Of a stretch of 6,510 bases of DNA, positions 6,106 through 6,510 are shown in pieces; within the stretch, counting starts at the first letter, position 1; each line of letters begins with the position of its first letter. The DNA is from JBDTLH01 sp039934875. GTDB lineage: Bacteria; Acidobacteriota; Terriglobia; Terriglobales; Acidobacteriaceae. The DNA is taken from assembly GCA_039934875.1 (NCBI GenBank), contig JBDTLH010000070.1, positions 1 to 6,510 on the forward strand, given 5' to 3'. The notes under the pieces were generated by a model. It was given only the letters and a program-made list of their open reading frames with translations, was not told the origin of the DNA and ran no database searches. The translations under genes were made by a program, and so were the position numbers.

Positions 6106-6510
6106 ATGAATTTGTCAGGACTCGTGCAGGACCTTCGCTACTCCTGGCGGCAACTGCGCCGCAGTCCGGGGTTCACGCTGGCGGCAGTGCTGACGCTGGC
6201 ACTGGGCATCGGAGCAAATACCGCGGTGTTCACGCTGGTGGAAACGGTGCTGCTGGCGCCGCTCAAATATCACGATGCGGAGCGCATCGTGGCGCTCAAC
6301 ACGCGCTTTGACGCGAAAGCCAGGCAGATCAACCGCATGACCGCCGGAGATCTGAACGATCTGCGCGCGCAGGCCTCGGATTTCCCCTCCATTAGCTATT
6401 ACTACGGCGGAGAGATTGGAGTGCAATTGCGCGACCATGCCGCCTTTACCGACGTCGAATTCACGAACGCGGAGTTCGCCCGGGTCTTCAGCCTGCAACC
6501 GAGCTATGGA
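6106..6510 (+). CDS. Second MacB/FtsX permease, ADOP-type (N-terminal 135 residues only)
   Basis: The frame is open to the window end, giving MNLSGLVQDLRYSWRQLRRS and onward. Residues 10-50 match residues 10-50 of the preceding permease at 32 of 41 positions without a gap, including RYSWRQLR, SPGFTL, AVLTLA and GIGAN. This covers the amphipathic lead and TM1 (about 23-50). From about residue 51 the first periplasmic MacB core begins (APLKYHDAERIVALNTRF) and diverges from the neighbour. It starts two bases after the previous stop, so it is in the same operon. The pattern is tandem duplication followed by divergence of the substrate-facing domain. Full length should be near 800 residues if it is like its neighbour; this cannot be checked here. 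Confidence 0.9.
   Translation, partial: MNLSGLVQDLRYSWRQLRRSPGFTLAAVLTLALGIGANTAVFTLVETVLLAPLKYHDAERIVALNTRFDAKARQINRMTAGDLNDLRAQASDFPSISYYYGGEIGVQLRDHAAFTDVEFTNAEFARVFSLQPSYG

Noticed and set aside
6197..6211. TGGCAC at 6197-6202 as a -24 element of a sigma-54 promoter inside the second permease
   Set aside because: Ten bases after GG the sequence is CG, not GC, and there is no TTGC. It is part of the codons for the conserved LTLALGIG segment.
1..6510. CRISPR array, tRNA or rRNA genes, insertion sequence, integrase or phage genes
   Set aside because: No regularly spaced repeats of CRISPR length, no tRNA-like cloverleaf, no transposase or integrase motifs, and no terminal inverted repeats with target duplications were seen.

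Overview
The window is high-GC bacterial DNA that looks like Acidobacteriota. The strongest reason is the approximately 815-residue permease with a doubled MacB/FtsX architecture, which matches what I recall as the 'acidobacterial duplicated orphan permease' (ADOP) family. The NtrC-type receiver style of the response regulator and the adaptor N-terminus (MDIARPELKKQKRRR) fit the same group. The phylum is an inference from remembered families, not from a search.

Layout: positions 1-1143 on the minus strand hold nearly all of a response regulator in which an NtrC-like receiver domain is fused to a PP2C/SpoIIE-type serine phosphatase; its last few residues lie outside the window. Positions 1144-1536 form a 393-bp divergent control region with no convincing gene. 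It contains one sigma-54 (-24/-12) promoter candidate pointing at each flanking gene, both with exact spacing. It also holds a perfect dyad (GGTGTCC-N6-GGACACC) followed 20 bp later by a degenerate copy, as expected of upstream sites for an enhancer-binding protein, plus a perfect 8-bp hairpin and a four-unit 8-bp tandem repeat.

Positions 1537-6510 on the plus strand are an exporter operon of MacAB type: a membrane-anchored HlyD/MacA-like periplasmic adaptor (1537-2796), a 121-bp spacer with heptamer repeats and a small hairpin, a MacB/LolD-type ATPase (2918-3652), a duplicated MacB/FtsX permease (3656-6103), and the first 135 codons of a second, paralogous permease (6106 to the window end). 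The last three genes are separated by only 2-3 bp.

How it may work together: the ATPase powers one or both large permeases, the adaptor links them to an outer-membrane channel not seen here, and transcription is plausibly sigma-54 dependent. The activating enhancer-binding protein and the sensor kinase are not in the window. The phosphatase response regulator shares the control region and may be a second output of the same signal. Substrate is unknown.
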